From Adiantum capillus-veneris (lineage: Eukaryota; Streptophyta; Polypodiopsida; Polypodiales; Pteridaceae), in NCBI GenBank assembly GCA_014529385.2, contig CM043959.1, positions 56,586,753 through 56,650,752 on the forward strand: a stretch of DNA of 64,000 nucleotides. The letters run 5' to 3'. This document shows, one piece after another, positions 41,735-51,653 of the stretch. A program made the translations under genes and the position numbers. A model generated the notes under the pieces. It did not search any database and was not told where the DNA came from. It was given only the letters and a program-made list of their open reading frames with translations. Within the stretch, counting starts at the first letter, position 1, and each line of letters opens with the position of its first letter.

Positions 41735-42367
41735 TGTGGGACGGGTGTCTAACATCACTCCTATTTTATTGCAGACATAGCTATAACCACGAATATCATT
41801 GTCAATCCATGGGACGAACCTGACTCGACTAGTGCATAGAGGCTACAAGAGGTTGTCAATCTCTTGGAAAACAACAAACAACTTGCATATATCTCAAGCT
41901 ACACTCAGATGCCAGAAATCACCAAATACTAGTCGCTAATCGGCAAACAAATCACAACCGTTACAATATCAAACGACATCCAAACGTTACGAAACTTCTA
42001 TGACATGTTTATAAGACCTAAGTACACATGCTTATGGGATCAAATCTCATGTTAGCTCAACTGCAAAAATCACGATTATTAACAGTAGTGAGTTTTTGGC
42101 CTAGTCATTTTTGACCCAAAATGCATCTAAATGCTTAGCAATGATGCCCCAATATCCCGTTTATACTTATTTTATGATTTTGAAGCTAAAACTCCCACTT
42201 ATGATGAAATTAGGTTGTGGGTCGGCGACGCCAAAAGCTACAAATTACGATGAAATGCTTACGTCAATGCGTAGAGCTCTTACCTGCGGTTGCAACGCAA
42301 TAGACGACATTGCAATGTGACAACCGGGAAGGGAGTAGGAAGCACGAGAAGGAGAGAAGTGAGCACC
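41735..42367 (-). repeat. LTR of Athila-like element, inner part
   Basis: In plus orientation it starts TGTGGGACGGGTGTC, the complement of an LTR end. It is interrupted at 42368 by a copia element and continues at 45814. The outer end is not visible because no second LTR is in the window. A further AATCACGATTATT palindrome lies at 42068. Confidence 0.6.
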
Positions 42368-42372
42368 GTTAG
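42368..42372. repeat. Target-site duplication, left (GTTAG)
   Basis: GTTAG directly before the small copia element, repeated at 45809-45813. Confidence 0.88.
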
Positions 42373-42564
42373 TATTGGGGTATAGGCACGTGTGCCTTGC
42401 CCGGCCACCCAGAGTCTGGGCGCCCCCACTGACTTGTATACCTTATACATAGCATAAGTGTATAGGGGGTTGCTCACTCATTGAGTCTTCCCACCCATAT
42501 CTGTGTGTCGTGTGTCTCCTTCTCTCTCTCACTCTCTGTCTATGGTGCTCTCCAATCCCCTTCA
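42373..42564 (+). repeat. 5' LTR of small copia element
   Basis: 192 bp starting TATTGGGGTATAGG (TG has become TA) and ending CCCCTTCA. It matches 45625-45808 apart from a few substitutions and an AGTGTAT-type insertion. Confidence 0.93.
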
Positions 42565-42579
42565 ATTGGTATCAGAGCG
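42565..42579 (+). other. Primer binding site (initiator tRNA-Met)
   Basis: ATTGGTATCAGAGCG starts one base after the LTR end, a perfect copia primer site. Confidence 0.95.
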
Positions 42580-44146
42580 ACAAGTGTGAGAGCGTAGATA
42601 GACGGCTTTGCGATGAACTCGTCGGCTATAGCGGAGAGGTCACAGATCTAAGCAAAGAAAGAGGAGGCTTGTGGACATCCATACAGAGTCTTGTGGAGAG
42701 CTCTCAGGAGCTTCCTAGTGCTCACAGATCGGTCCACAGTTCCTCTGCAGACCAGCCCACTGTGTACAACATCTTCCCTCTTCTCGACAAGCTTTGCAAT
42801 GGCTACATCGGCGACAGATTGGAGCTTGGAGCTTCCATAGACATGGAAGCATTGTGACATTGATGCATTCATCTCACGCATCGAGGTGGGAAGTGATTTT
42901 GAGCATTTCTATGAGCTCAAAGAAGCACAGGAGAAAGTCGTTCAGTTTTTGGCAGTTTGACAGCAGTATACTGTTTTGCTCATAACGTGAGCTACAAAGC
43001 TCCGATTCCAAAACTTTTTGGTTCAAAACGGAGCTGGCTTCAAGCTCTACCACTTTGTAGAAGGAATCATTTTCTGATTCGGAGTGAAGGTAGCAGGCAC
43101 ATATGAGGTGCTACAAGATCGGGTTTGACTCCCAGGTACAGGTTGAGTCTAGTACTCCCACAGGTGTTGCCAGTTGCGGTTGAGTGGTTCTTCTGTAGTG
43201 TTGTGGCTTGCATACATGGTCTTTGAGCGGGTAATGCTCTATGTATGCTTATGTGGTGAGCAGTAGATCTTGTGAGCAAGTGCAGAGGTTGGTTGTGGAT
43301 GACATGTATGGTCACCTGTGGTACTCTTTGTGAGCATTTGCTGGACACAGGTTTGCAGAGCTTATGCATGTATGTTGAGTGTAGTTTGATGCGCATTGAT
43401 TGCTCATTGTATTGAGCTTGCAGGACAATGGTTATTTTGTGTTGATAGCCATTGTGCATCGAAACTCTGGCGAAATTTTCCCAAGAGTTTTATGCGCATC
43501 ATTTATGCGATCTAGGTAGAGATTGCGGGTTGTACTTAGCATTTGGGTGCGGTGTTCTCTACAGGTGGGAGATTTATGTGTGTGTATGCATCAATACCTC
43601 ACAGTGTGGGCTTGGTGATTAGCTCACGGTTTGACAGGCGTACAGATATCTTGGCACACTCACAGGAGTGAATATTGTGATGTATGCTTGTGTGGCTACG
43701 AGCTAGGTAGCCGGATTCGAGCACTAATGGCTTGAGGTTTTTCAGCACGTTTCAGTTACAGGTTTACAAGTTTACAGGAAGGTTTGAGGGCTTGTTTGGG
43801 CACTAAATTTTCAGCCATTGTTTCCTCTTTGCATGTGTCCATGTATGGCTCAGTTGTAGGCTGATCTGGGACACGTTTGTGACTTGTTTATGCAGCTGTT
43901 TAGGAGCTGAATTTTGGGGCTGTTTTGGGACTGATTTGCAGCCATATTTTACAGCCATACAGGAGCTTAGTTTACTCTACAAGAGCCTCGTACACTTGGC
44001 ATTTGAGATTTGCATCATTGTCATTTTTGGGAGCTTTATGGTCACAGATTGTCTCACAGATTTTGCATCGTGACTTTGCCATATTCTTGGATAGTTGGCA
44101 GGTGATGAGACATTGATTTTGCTTTCTAGTTTGCTACATTGTGCTC
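42580..44146 (+). other. Long leader of small copia element
   Basis: About 1.57 kb between primer site and gag, unusually long for a 190-bp-LTR copia element. An open frame at 42510-42857 begins in the LTR and has no recognised family. The rest holds no recognisable gene. Confidence 0.55.
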
Positions 44147-44593
44147 ATGGCAGAGACAGGTGATCGCTCAGATTATGATCTCTCCGAAATGCGCATGTTT
44201 GATGGGTCAGACTTTGCAGCATGGAGAGAGTGTATGCTTGATGCATTGACACAACGAGGGTTGCATGGACCATTGAGTGGTGATGCAGGTAGACCTTCAT
44301 GCTTGTCTGACAATCAGTGGTGGCAGGAGCTAGATGAGATGGCATTATCTACGATACGTTTGTACCTTGCGGAGTCTATATTTGCTCTTGTTATGTATGA
44401 GACGACTACGAGAGCATGTTGGCAGAGATTGCATGAGATGTATGAGTCATCTGAGACTCTTGTGAGACAACGAGATTCACATATGCGCCGACGGGTTACG
44501 TGTTGGCATTGTGGTCATTCAGGGCACATTAAACGGCGATGCTTTCGTCGTATGAACAACACAAGAGAGAGGCTAGTCTCAAGGATGCAGTAG
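44147..44593 (+). CDS. gag: Copia gag with CCHC knuckle (shortened)
   Basis: Starting at the ATG at 44147 it reads MAETGDRSDYDLSEMRMFDG and contains WRECMLDALTQRGLH, LSTIRLYLAESIFALVM and WQRLHEMYESSETL, as in copia gag. The knuckle CWHCGHSGHIKRRC lies near residue 125. At about 149 residues it is roughly half the normal length; the stretch between the core and the knuckle is missing. It ends in a stop 13 residues after the knuckle and the protease goes on in another frame. Confidence 0.85.
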   Translation: MAETGDRSDYDLSEMRMFDGSDFAAWRECMLDALTQRGLHGPLSGDAGRPSCLSDNQWWQELDEMALSTIRLYLAESIFALVMYETTTRACWQRLHEMYESSETLVRQRDSHMRRRVTCWHCGHSGHIKRRCFRRMNNTRERLVSRMQ

Positions 44594-45081
44594 ATGCTAT
44601 AGGCTCCGTTGACTTGACAGTTGCAGGATCAGATACAGAGTCTGAGTACCCTAGTGACAGTGAGGTCACATTTGCTTCCTGTATTGCTCCTGCTTTTTTG
44701 ACGTCTGAGGATAGTGCACTTCTTTTGCAGTGGGTGCTAGACAAGGATGCTACTTTTCATGTCACTCCGTATCGTGACTGGTTCAGTAGCTATTCTAGTA
44801 GAGTGCATGGTAGTGTGCGATTGGCAGATGGGTCACTGCATGAGATTGTTGGTTCAGGAGACGTGAGATTGTCATTACCGAGTGGTACATCGTACGTGCT
44901 CAGGGAAGTGCGCCATGTGTCAGATTTGACGATGAGTTTGATCTCCGTTGGTCAGCTCAGGGATAGTGGATGTCGAGTATCGTTGCTTGAGCAATCTTTT
45001 GCGTTGCATTTGGGTTTGCTGGTGATTGCGAGAGGTGCTAGAGTTGTCACATGGTACCCATTGCACGTAGTACTGGTGTGA
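44539..45081 (+). CDS. Copia protease with replaced active-site residues
   Basis: The frame contains LQWVLDKDATFHVTPYRDWF, aligned with the copia pattern WILDSGASxHVTP: the Asp is kept but Ser-Gly is replaced by Lys-Asp, which should inactivate the enzyme. It continues with VRHVSDLTMSLISVGQLRDS, the conserved block after the protease. It overlaps the end of gag in another phase. Integrase sequence is absent downstream. Confidence 0.8.
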   Translation: MLSSYEQHKREASLKDAVDAIGSVDLTVAGSDTESEYPSDSEVTFASCIAPAFLTSEDSALLLQWVLDKDATFHVTPYRDWFSSYSSRVHGSVRLADGSLHEIVGSGDVRLSLPSGTSYVLREVRHVSDLTMSLISVGQLRDSGCRVSLLEQSFALHLGLLVIARGARVVTWYPLHVVLV

Positions 45082-45545
45082 GATGGTCGAGTCTCAATCT
45101 TGTTACAGCCATACAGAGAGCGAGAGGCCCGGACAGTCTCTTTTGCTCTGAGGTTGCACGACAGGTTGATGTGTCTTTTGCGGACAGTCATGAGATGCAT
45201 GTGGCTGACACGCCTTGTCAGTTAGAGATGCCTATTTCCAGGGAAATATATGTTGATGCATGCTCCGTAGAGCTAGCATGGCCCGCTAGCATTGCATCGA
45301 CATTCGGTGGTCTCATGTATGAGATGTTGATCTTGAGACCGGATATCGCAGCTGCAGTGGGAGTATTTGCAGTTGGGGTTGTCAGTCGTTTGTTGACTGA
45401 TGATGGCATAGTGCATGAGGAAGATATGCAGGTATTGCGTACATACTTGCAGTACGTGTGCGGTATGTCTGGTGGTGTATGGACTTACACGGGAGCAGGA
45501 CAGTCGGATGCACACGATCACAGCCAGCCAGTGGGCATCGGTTGA
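45051..45545 (+). pseudogene. Copia RT C-terminal fragment
   Basis: The frame holds TFGGLMYEMLILRPDIAAAV and LRTYLQYVCGMSGGVWTYTG, which align with the end of copia RT (GSLMYAMxxTRPDIAxAV ... RYLKGT). A repeat of GVFAVGVVS suggests a small internal duplication. Everything between protease and this point (integrase and catalytic RT) is deleted, and RNase H is nearly gone. Confidence 0.75.
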
Positions 45546-45610
45546 GAGCAATTTTCTCTCGCCTTTTGTAGTCTTTAGACTAGGCTCCCTTGCTTAAAGG
45601 CACAGTCGCC

Positions 45611-45624
45611 TTTAAGTGGGAGGT
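45611..45624 (+). other. Polypurine tract
   Basis: TTAAGTGGGAGGT lies directly before the 3' LTR, in the form AAGTGGGAG typical of copia elements. Confidence 0.85.
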
Positions 45625-45808
45625 TGTTGGGGTATAGGCGCCTGTGCCTTGCTCGGCCGCCCAGAGTCTGGGCGCCCACTGACTTGTATACCTTATACAT
45701 AGCATATAGGGGGCTGCTCACTCATTGAGTCTCCCCACCCATATCTGTGTGTCGTGTGTCTCCTTCTCTCTCTCACTCTCCGTCTGTGGTGCTCTCTGAT
45801 CCCCTTCA
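45625..45808 (+). repeat. 3' LTR of small copia element
   Basis: 184 bp, TGTTGGGGTATAGG to CCCCTTCA, followed by GTTAG. Confidence 0.93.
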
Positions 45809-45813
45809 GTTAG
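45809..45813. repeat. Target-site duplication, right (GTTAG)
   Basis: Same as 42368-42372. Confidence 0.88.
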
Positions 45814-47400
45814 CTCACGTTGGGTTTCTATTATCTAAAAACTTACAAAAATTGGCTTTTATACCTTAGCCTAGGTTTTTGCGATAAACTAATAATCTGG
45901 GAGCTCTAACTAAAGACAGGTTGATACAATCTGGAATCTTATAGCTCCGGATCATCAATTACACTGTTTATCTGGAAAGTAGGAGTTACGATATTCTCGA
46001 TTCATCAAAATAATAAGTGTTTTTACAATAGAAACTCTGAAAAATGTTATCCAAGTTAGCTTGCTACTAACACAAACTGACAACAAAGTGGGAGGTAAAC
46101 CAACCACTACACAATGATCAAAAAGCATGACCAAACACATCTAAACCGATCCACATATGCAAGTAGATAGAAAACTAGTTCAAAACACATCCCACAAGAG
46201 AAACTGACCACAAAAATCTGCAAAAACCTACAAAACTTGCGACTAGCAAAGTCTGTAGAGCCACATAAGTATATGTAATCCTCACTCCTAAGAGAGTGGG
46301 TACAAGAACACCAAACTGTGTCAAAACTGACAGAACCTGTCAAAATCTATCAAAGTGAGAGTAAACACTTGATCACTGTCAAAGTGGGAGTCTAGCTCGA
46401 CCACTAAACCATCAGAGACCAAGCTACAAATACGCATAAACCATGGTGAGAAAGCTTGAAAAAAATCCGGCAAAGTTTTCCTAGGAAACTGAGAAAAAAC
46501 TCAAAAAAGTCTCACCAGATTGCATAAAGAACAAACATGCAGTGTCTCAGACAGATCCACAAATGGTCTACATGCAATGCCAAAAGCCTGGCAAACTGGC
46601 TCACTCCTCACCGAGTGGCTCTATGGACATGTACCTGTCCAAAAACGTTGCAAACCTATAAACTTATTACCTGCGAGCTATACCAAGCTCAAGCTGTATC
46701 CACATAATGCATACATAGCATGAAATTGCACAAGACCGTGCAAAAACTGCTCTCTAGTGCTCCGCACAAGTTGCACTGCAACCTGTGAGCAAAACCGCTG
46801 GAAAACTGACAGCTACTACCTCATCGACCGATAAACATGTCGACTAAAAATACTTGCTAAGAGCTGAGTGCGCTCTAGGATAAACCCGCTCCAATGGGCC
46901 GTCGGAGCCGAAAATATCGATAAGTGCCATCGAAGCCAGAAACTACAAAAACCTCAAAACTATAATGTCGTGGAGACTACCTCGGAGGTGGGCTGCTCCG
47001 GAATGCGCCCTAGAGGAGAGCGATGCCGCCCTCGCTCTATGGTCTCCTATTGTGTTGAGGTCGTAAGTCATCGTCGATGCCATCTTCCACCCCCGGGCCG
47101 AAGTACGCTGGCCGAAAGTTGTTGTTGATGCCATCTTCCACCACCGGGCGGAAGTACACTAGCCAAATAGCCACCTAGTTGCCAATGTTTGAAGCTTATG
47201 CAAAACGTCAAGAGGAATGCTAAAGCCGAGCCGCTAGATCAGTGTCATAAACTCATGCCAATAATCGATGCTTGAAGCTATAGAGGAGGAATGCCAAGAC
47301 ACTGAGAAAGGCTGCTAGAAACGGTGTCAAACCTAATGCCGATGCCGCCTCCCGCCGCTGGGTGGGAGTCTCCGATGTCGAGGAGAACGCAAAGAAAGAT
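45814..47400. other. Rest of Athila-like LTR and unassigned sequence
   Basis: The first part continues the interrupted LTR; its outer end is undetermined. GC content rises after about 46860. A direct repeat of about 55 bases (GATGCCATCTTCCACC, then CCGGG and GAAGTAC) occurs at about 47075-47110 and 47126-47160. No gene recognised. Confidence 0.45.
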
Positions 47401-48222
47401 GGGCTGACGCCGGGTGATATCCACGCTTACTCGCCACCTGTGGGGCTGAAAACATTGTGTGTGCTCTTACAACTCTCACTCTTTTGCTCTCTCAACTCAC
47501 ACGCTCACTCTTTTTCACTCGCACTCTCTCACTCTTTCTCGGGCTTTCTTGCTCCATCTCCAAGCTGGGGGGGGGGGGGTGTTCGTCGATATCGGGTCCC
47601 GGGTCCAAGCCAAGAGCCTATCTGTTCTCTCTCTCTCGGGGTGAGAGAGTCGGGGACCAAAGGTCGAAGGTTCAGAGTGGGAAAAACGGCTTGCACACAC
47701 ACTTTAAGTGTGAGTCAATTTTTTTAAAAAAATCCAATTTGCTGCTCTCTCTCTCTCTCCGTCGATTATAGAGTGGACAATTGTATGTATCTCTCTTTTC
47801 CCCCAAATGCTTAATTTCTTTGCATTAGCCAACACTGCTGATTTTGCATTAGCCCAACTCAATCTTCCTTGCTCAATTTCCAAGCTTGCTTTAACACACA
47901 CAAGGCATTGCCCCTTGGTCTGCTTCCACATGGCCTAAATTTTGTTGCATTCAAAACTCCAATCTCACAAAAGTGCTCGACTCTTGCTCATGGCCTTGCT
48001 TTGCTTGCTCGACAGGCTTGCAATTGAGCCCACTGCCTAGCACTCAGAGATCCAGTGGCTTGATTCACCACCCCACTCCCCCTTGCTGCAATGTGTGTGT
48101 GTGTATCACACACCACCAAAAAGCATGTTGCTTGCACTTGCATCCAAGCTATCGACCTCAAGCCTCCCTTTCCTCCTAGCTCTTCGATTCTCTGCAGGAT
48201 TGTTGTTGCTGCCCATGGGCTC

Positions 48223-48226
<4 letters not shown>

Positions 48227-48257
<31 letters not shown>
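48227..48257 (+). repeat. (TG)15 microsatellite
   Basis: Thirty-one bases of TG repeat. Confidence 0.97.
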
Positions 48258-48261
<4 letters not shown>

Positions 48262-48864
48262 GTAAAGTCTGCCCAATTTTGGAAGCCGATGCTTGCAATT
48301 TAGAGCATTCAAGTGCTGCACACACCAACTCACATGCTCTAATCACGAGCTTCCCTCATTTGTTTTCCCCTAGCTTGACCTTCTTGACTCGCTACACACA
48401 ATGTGTGTGTGTTTTAAATTATCCTGGAATAATAGCATCTCACGGCCTCTACTGTCTTGCCCGACTGTACTTGCAACTCAATTGAACTGCTCTGTTCTTG
48501 CCTAGAGAGCTTCCAAGCTTTGCATTTGTTTCACGAGCCAAGACAAAGCTCTCTTTGCCCTCTTTCTCAAGCTTCAATTCCAAGCTCCTCTGCTCTTGGC
48601 TCTCTTGCCTGCAGAGTTTCCAAGCTCCCTCTTTCTTGGAGAGATACTTCAAGAATCTCTAAGATCCCTCACATGCCCGAGAGGGGCTGCGTACGCCGAG
48701 AAGCCAAGATCTCACCGATCTCGCCCAATCCATGTTGGATCCGCTCTGAATCAGTCTGATCCGGTGCCACAAAGCACCGAGCTCCGGCTGAGCTCCATCT
48801 CCACCGAGAGACCGCCACCGCCACCGCCACCGCCACCAAACCAAGGCTCTAATAACAGTTCTGA

Positions 48865-48868
<4 letters not shown>

Positions 48869-48929
<61 letters not shown>
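48869..48929 (+). repeat. (GT)30 microsatellite
   Basis: About sixty bases of GT repeat. Confidence 0.97.
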
Positions 48930-48930
<1 letters not shown>

Positions 48931-49125
48931 ATGCAAGGAAGGGGAAGAGCACAAGCCCGTGTGGGTAGAGAAGACTCAAGAAGAAGTAGTGAGGATCTCC
49001 TTATTCTCATGTATCTTATTCTTATACATGAGAATAAGGGTATATGCACATGTGGACGGACAGGGCGGACATTGGACGTCCGGACCGGGCACAAGGCGTA
49101 GTGTCTTTACCCCAACATTTCTAGC

Positions 49126-49783
49126 CATCACAAAGATCACCCTGTGGCCTTAGGGCCATAGGGTTTATAGCTAGCACAAAGAGAACCTTGTGGCCTTAGG
49201 ACCATAGGGTTTCTATCTTACACAAAGAGCACCCTGGGGCCTTAGGGGCATATGGTTTACAGATAGCACAAAGAGAACCACGTGGTCTTAGGACCATAGG
49301 GTTTTAGCTTACACAAATAGCACATTGTGGCCTTATGGCATAGGGTGCTCTTTTTGTTAGCTACAAACCCTATGGCCTTAAGGCCACAGGGTGCTCTTTT
49401 TCATGGCTAGGGTTCTAGCTAACAAAAAGAGCACTATGTGGCCTTAGTCCATTGGGTTTCTAGCTAACAAAAAGAGAACTATGTGGCCTTAGGGCCATAG
49501 GGTTTCTAGCTTACACAAAGAGCACCTGTGGCCTTAGGTCCATAGGGTTTCTAGCTAGCAAAAAGAGCACCTTGTGGCCTTAGGGCCATAGGTTTTCTAG
49601 CTTACACAAAGAGCACCCTGTGGCCTTAGGGCCATAGGGTTTCTAAATAACAAAAAGAGCACCTTATGGCCATAGTGTTTCTAGCTAGCAAAAAGAGCAC
49701 CTTGTGGCCTTAGGGCCATAGGGTTTCTAACCATCGCAAAGAGAACCCTATGGCCCTAAGGCCACATGGTGCTCTTTGGGAAA
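49126..49783. repeat. ~46-bp tandem array with hairpin core, units in both orientations
   Basis: Around 13 units of the form TGGCCTTAGGGCCATAGGG, TTTCTAGCTAGCACAAAGAG, CACCC. The core TGGCC-TTAG-GGCCA is the same hairpin as in the 19.1-21.2 kb array, but the spacer is different. At least two units lie reversed (about 49330-49400 and 49744-49778: CCCTAAGGCCACATGG, GTGCTCTTTG), so inversions occurred inside the array. Confidence 0.92.
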
Positions 49784-49980
49784 CCAAATATTGAAGACAA
49801 AGAGAAAGAGGAAATATAAAAAGAGACCAACCAATAGCAAGATCCTCCATAGAAACACAAATTTGAGAAGCAAGAAGAAGACCACAAAGATAAGGAACCA
49901 AAAATCACAAAGCACGAATCCAAGTCGGGGGAATCAGGGCAAAATCTAGCCATGCCAACATAGTCCACAAAGGGGGTGGA

Positions 49981-51216
49981 ACATGGATTACGATCCATGT
50001 TCCCCCATCACCAAACTAAGAGATTTTTGGGTAGAATAATCCACACAAAAGTGCCTAACAACTATTGTGGCCACATATTTAAGATGTTTCCCAATATGGA
50101 TTGCGATCCATGTACCTTACAGTTCCCAAATAGATGCAAAATTTGAACACATGGTTAGACATCAGCTTGGGGGTATCACCCTACAAATTTGAGAGAAAAT
50201 GCACACAAAATCACCCCAAAACCTTGGCAAAACAAAAAGTCAGTCTCCAAATGGTCCTTTTGATCCATGAAGTGCAAAAATGATCAAAATATAATAATAT
50301 GATGACCAATAACTTAGGGGACATATCAGGACCCTTTTCACCAAGTTTGGTGATATTTGGCCACACAACATGGATCACGATCCATGTATCTCAGAAGCAG
50401 AATTGCTAGGAAGTAAACAAACAATGATTGTACATCTTAATTGTGGAAGAATATAGCAAATTATCAATGTTTCATACACAAAATGGTTCATGTTGCAGCG
50501 TTGAGTAGGTTCAGAGTGTAAGTGCTAATATCAAAGTGTTTGGAAAAGCTAGTGGATTGAAAAGTTTGGTATGCTCAATGTATCACGATATAGTGCAAAA
50601 GTGCTTGTCAAATGGGAAGAACTTTCCATCAAGGCTAAGGTGGTGAAACAGATCCCAAATGCTCTAAAAATTGACAGACAACTAGTTTTGTGAGTAAATT
50701 TAAACTTCCAATCATTAGAACTTCAAAACTCAAATTGATCTAGCCACAGGGATTAGTTAAAGTTGGCATTAGAAATCCAATATAGCAAAGTCAGATCAAA
50801 CAAAGCCATATATGGGGAAATTGGATAAACTTAGGAATAACATTTCCAAATTTGAAAAGATTGCACTACTGTGCTAGGATAAAGTATAGGGACATGCCTG
50901 CCAAGTTTCACCCTAAAATGTCGTCAAACATGGATCGCAATCCATGCACCTTTTTCACTATTCTAGGCCAAAATCTAACCATCACGTTCTATATGCCAAG
51001 TAAAGCCTAAACCTAAAATTTCAAGTTTGGATAGAAAAATTCAGGTGAAAGTGCCAAAATTCTTAAAGTTTGCAGAGCATTTCCAAGAATTGGTATAAAT
51101 CCCAAACCAGTGATACAAATCACAAAAGTTTCAAACCATAGCATTAACATAATAGACTCTATCAAATGGTGTAAGCAGAATTTCCTATTATGTTCCAACA
51201 TGGATTGCGATTCATG
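49981..51216. repeat. Spaced palindrome family CATGGAT(N2)CGATCCATG
   Basis: Five near-copies of the 18-base palindrome CATGGATCGCGATCCATG lie at 49982, 50095, 50369, 50929 and 51199. From the second on, spacings are about 274, 560 and 270, i.e. multiples of about 275-280. Intervening sequence shares phrases such as CAAGTTT(C/G)(A/G) but is strongly diverged. No genes are seen in 49784-51420. Confidence 0.8.
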
Positions 51217-51422
51217 TACGTCAACCTCAGAAATTGACCGATAACCACATGCCCTAGTGCCCGTAGTCTTCCTAGTTGCACTGGTGAAGTTTGGTCAAAT
51301 TTGGAGTTGTTTTGATCAATTTATGCTCACTTTTCATTTTATGCTCAAGTTTGCATTTATTCACTTTTTTGAAAAAATTTTACCGAGTTTTCAAAGCTAA
51401 AGAGATTATTTTTTGATAGCAA

Positions 51423-51614
51423 ATGCCTCAACAAAAATCTCAGAAGGAGTGGAAAGCTGCTTTGTATGAAGCAGTAGAAATATGTTCAAATGAAAAAGCT
51501 CACATTACTACGAATGAAGAATTGGAGAAGATCCCATCAAATATTCTCATTGGGAAATTGAAGGCAGCTGATGGAGCTAAAGTTAGCATAACAATCTTCC
51601 CTCAAGAGCTATGA
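51423..51614 (+). CDS. Small plus-strand ORF (63 aa), unrecognised
   Basis: MPQQKSQKEWKAALYEAVEI starts a short open frame after an AT-rich stretch. No family recognised; it is a weak candidate kept because its start context and composition look coding. It could be a gag fragment. Confidence 0.25.
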   Translation: MPQQKSQKEWKAALYEAVEICSNEKAHITTNEELEKIPSNILIGKLKAADGAKVSITIFPQEL

Positions 51615-51653
51615 ACACCCCATCAACAAAGAGAAGTGACAGAAGGGTCATGC

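Larger units (their letters stand above)
42373..45808 (+). mobile_element. Small non-autonomous copia element (3.4 kb)
   Basis: Two LTRs of 192 and 184 bp, an initiator-tRNA-Met primer site, a polypurine tract and a perfect 5-bp target duplication bound the element. Inside are a 1.5-kb leader, gag, a protease with altered active site and a short degenerate piece of RT C-terminus. Integrase and most of RT are deleted, so it must have been mobilised by another copia element or been deleted after insertion. It sits inside the LTR of the Athila-like element and is therefore younger than it. Confidence 0.92.
47401..49125. other. Microsatellite-rich sequence without recognised genes
   Basis: Contains a run of 13 G (47567-47579), CT-rich tracts, a TG repeat, a CCGCCA hexamer repeat (about 48811-48838) and a GT repeat. 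Open frames through it are produced by the simple repeats. It could be LTR or leader of an unidentified element, but I have no second copy. Confidence 0.5.

Noticed and set aside
46520-47128. Small ORFs in the GC-richer stretch
   Set aside because: Short, non-overlapping with any conserved motif, and no second copy to support coding.
47362-47771. Overlapping plus-strand frames of 121 and 104 codons
   Set aside because: Ser/Leu-rich translations of CT-rich and poly-G sequence; no domain.
48596-49153. A 185-codon plus-strand frame and overlapping minus-strand frames
   Set aside because: They run through the GT and CCGCCA repeats, giving Val-Cys, His-Thr and poly-Pro; no domain at either end.
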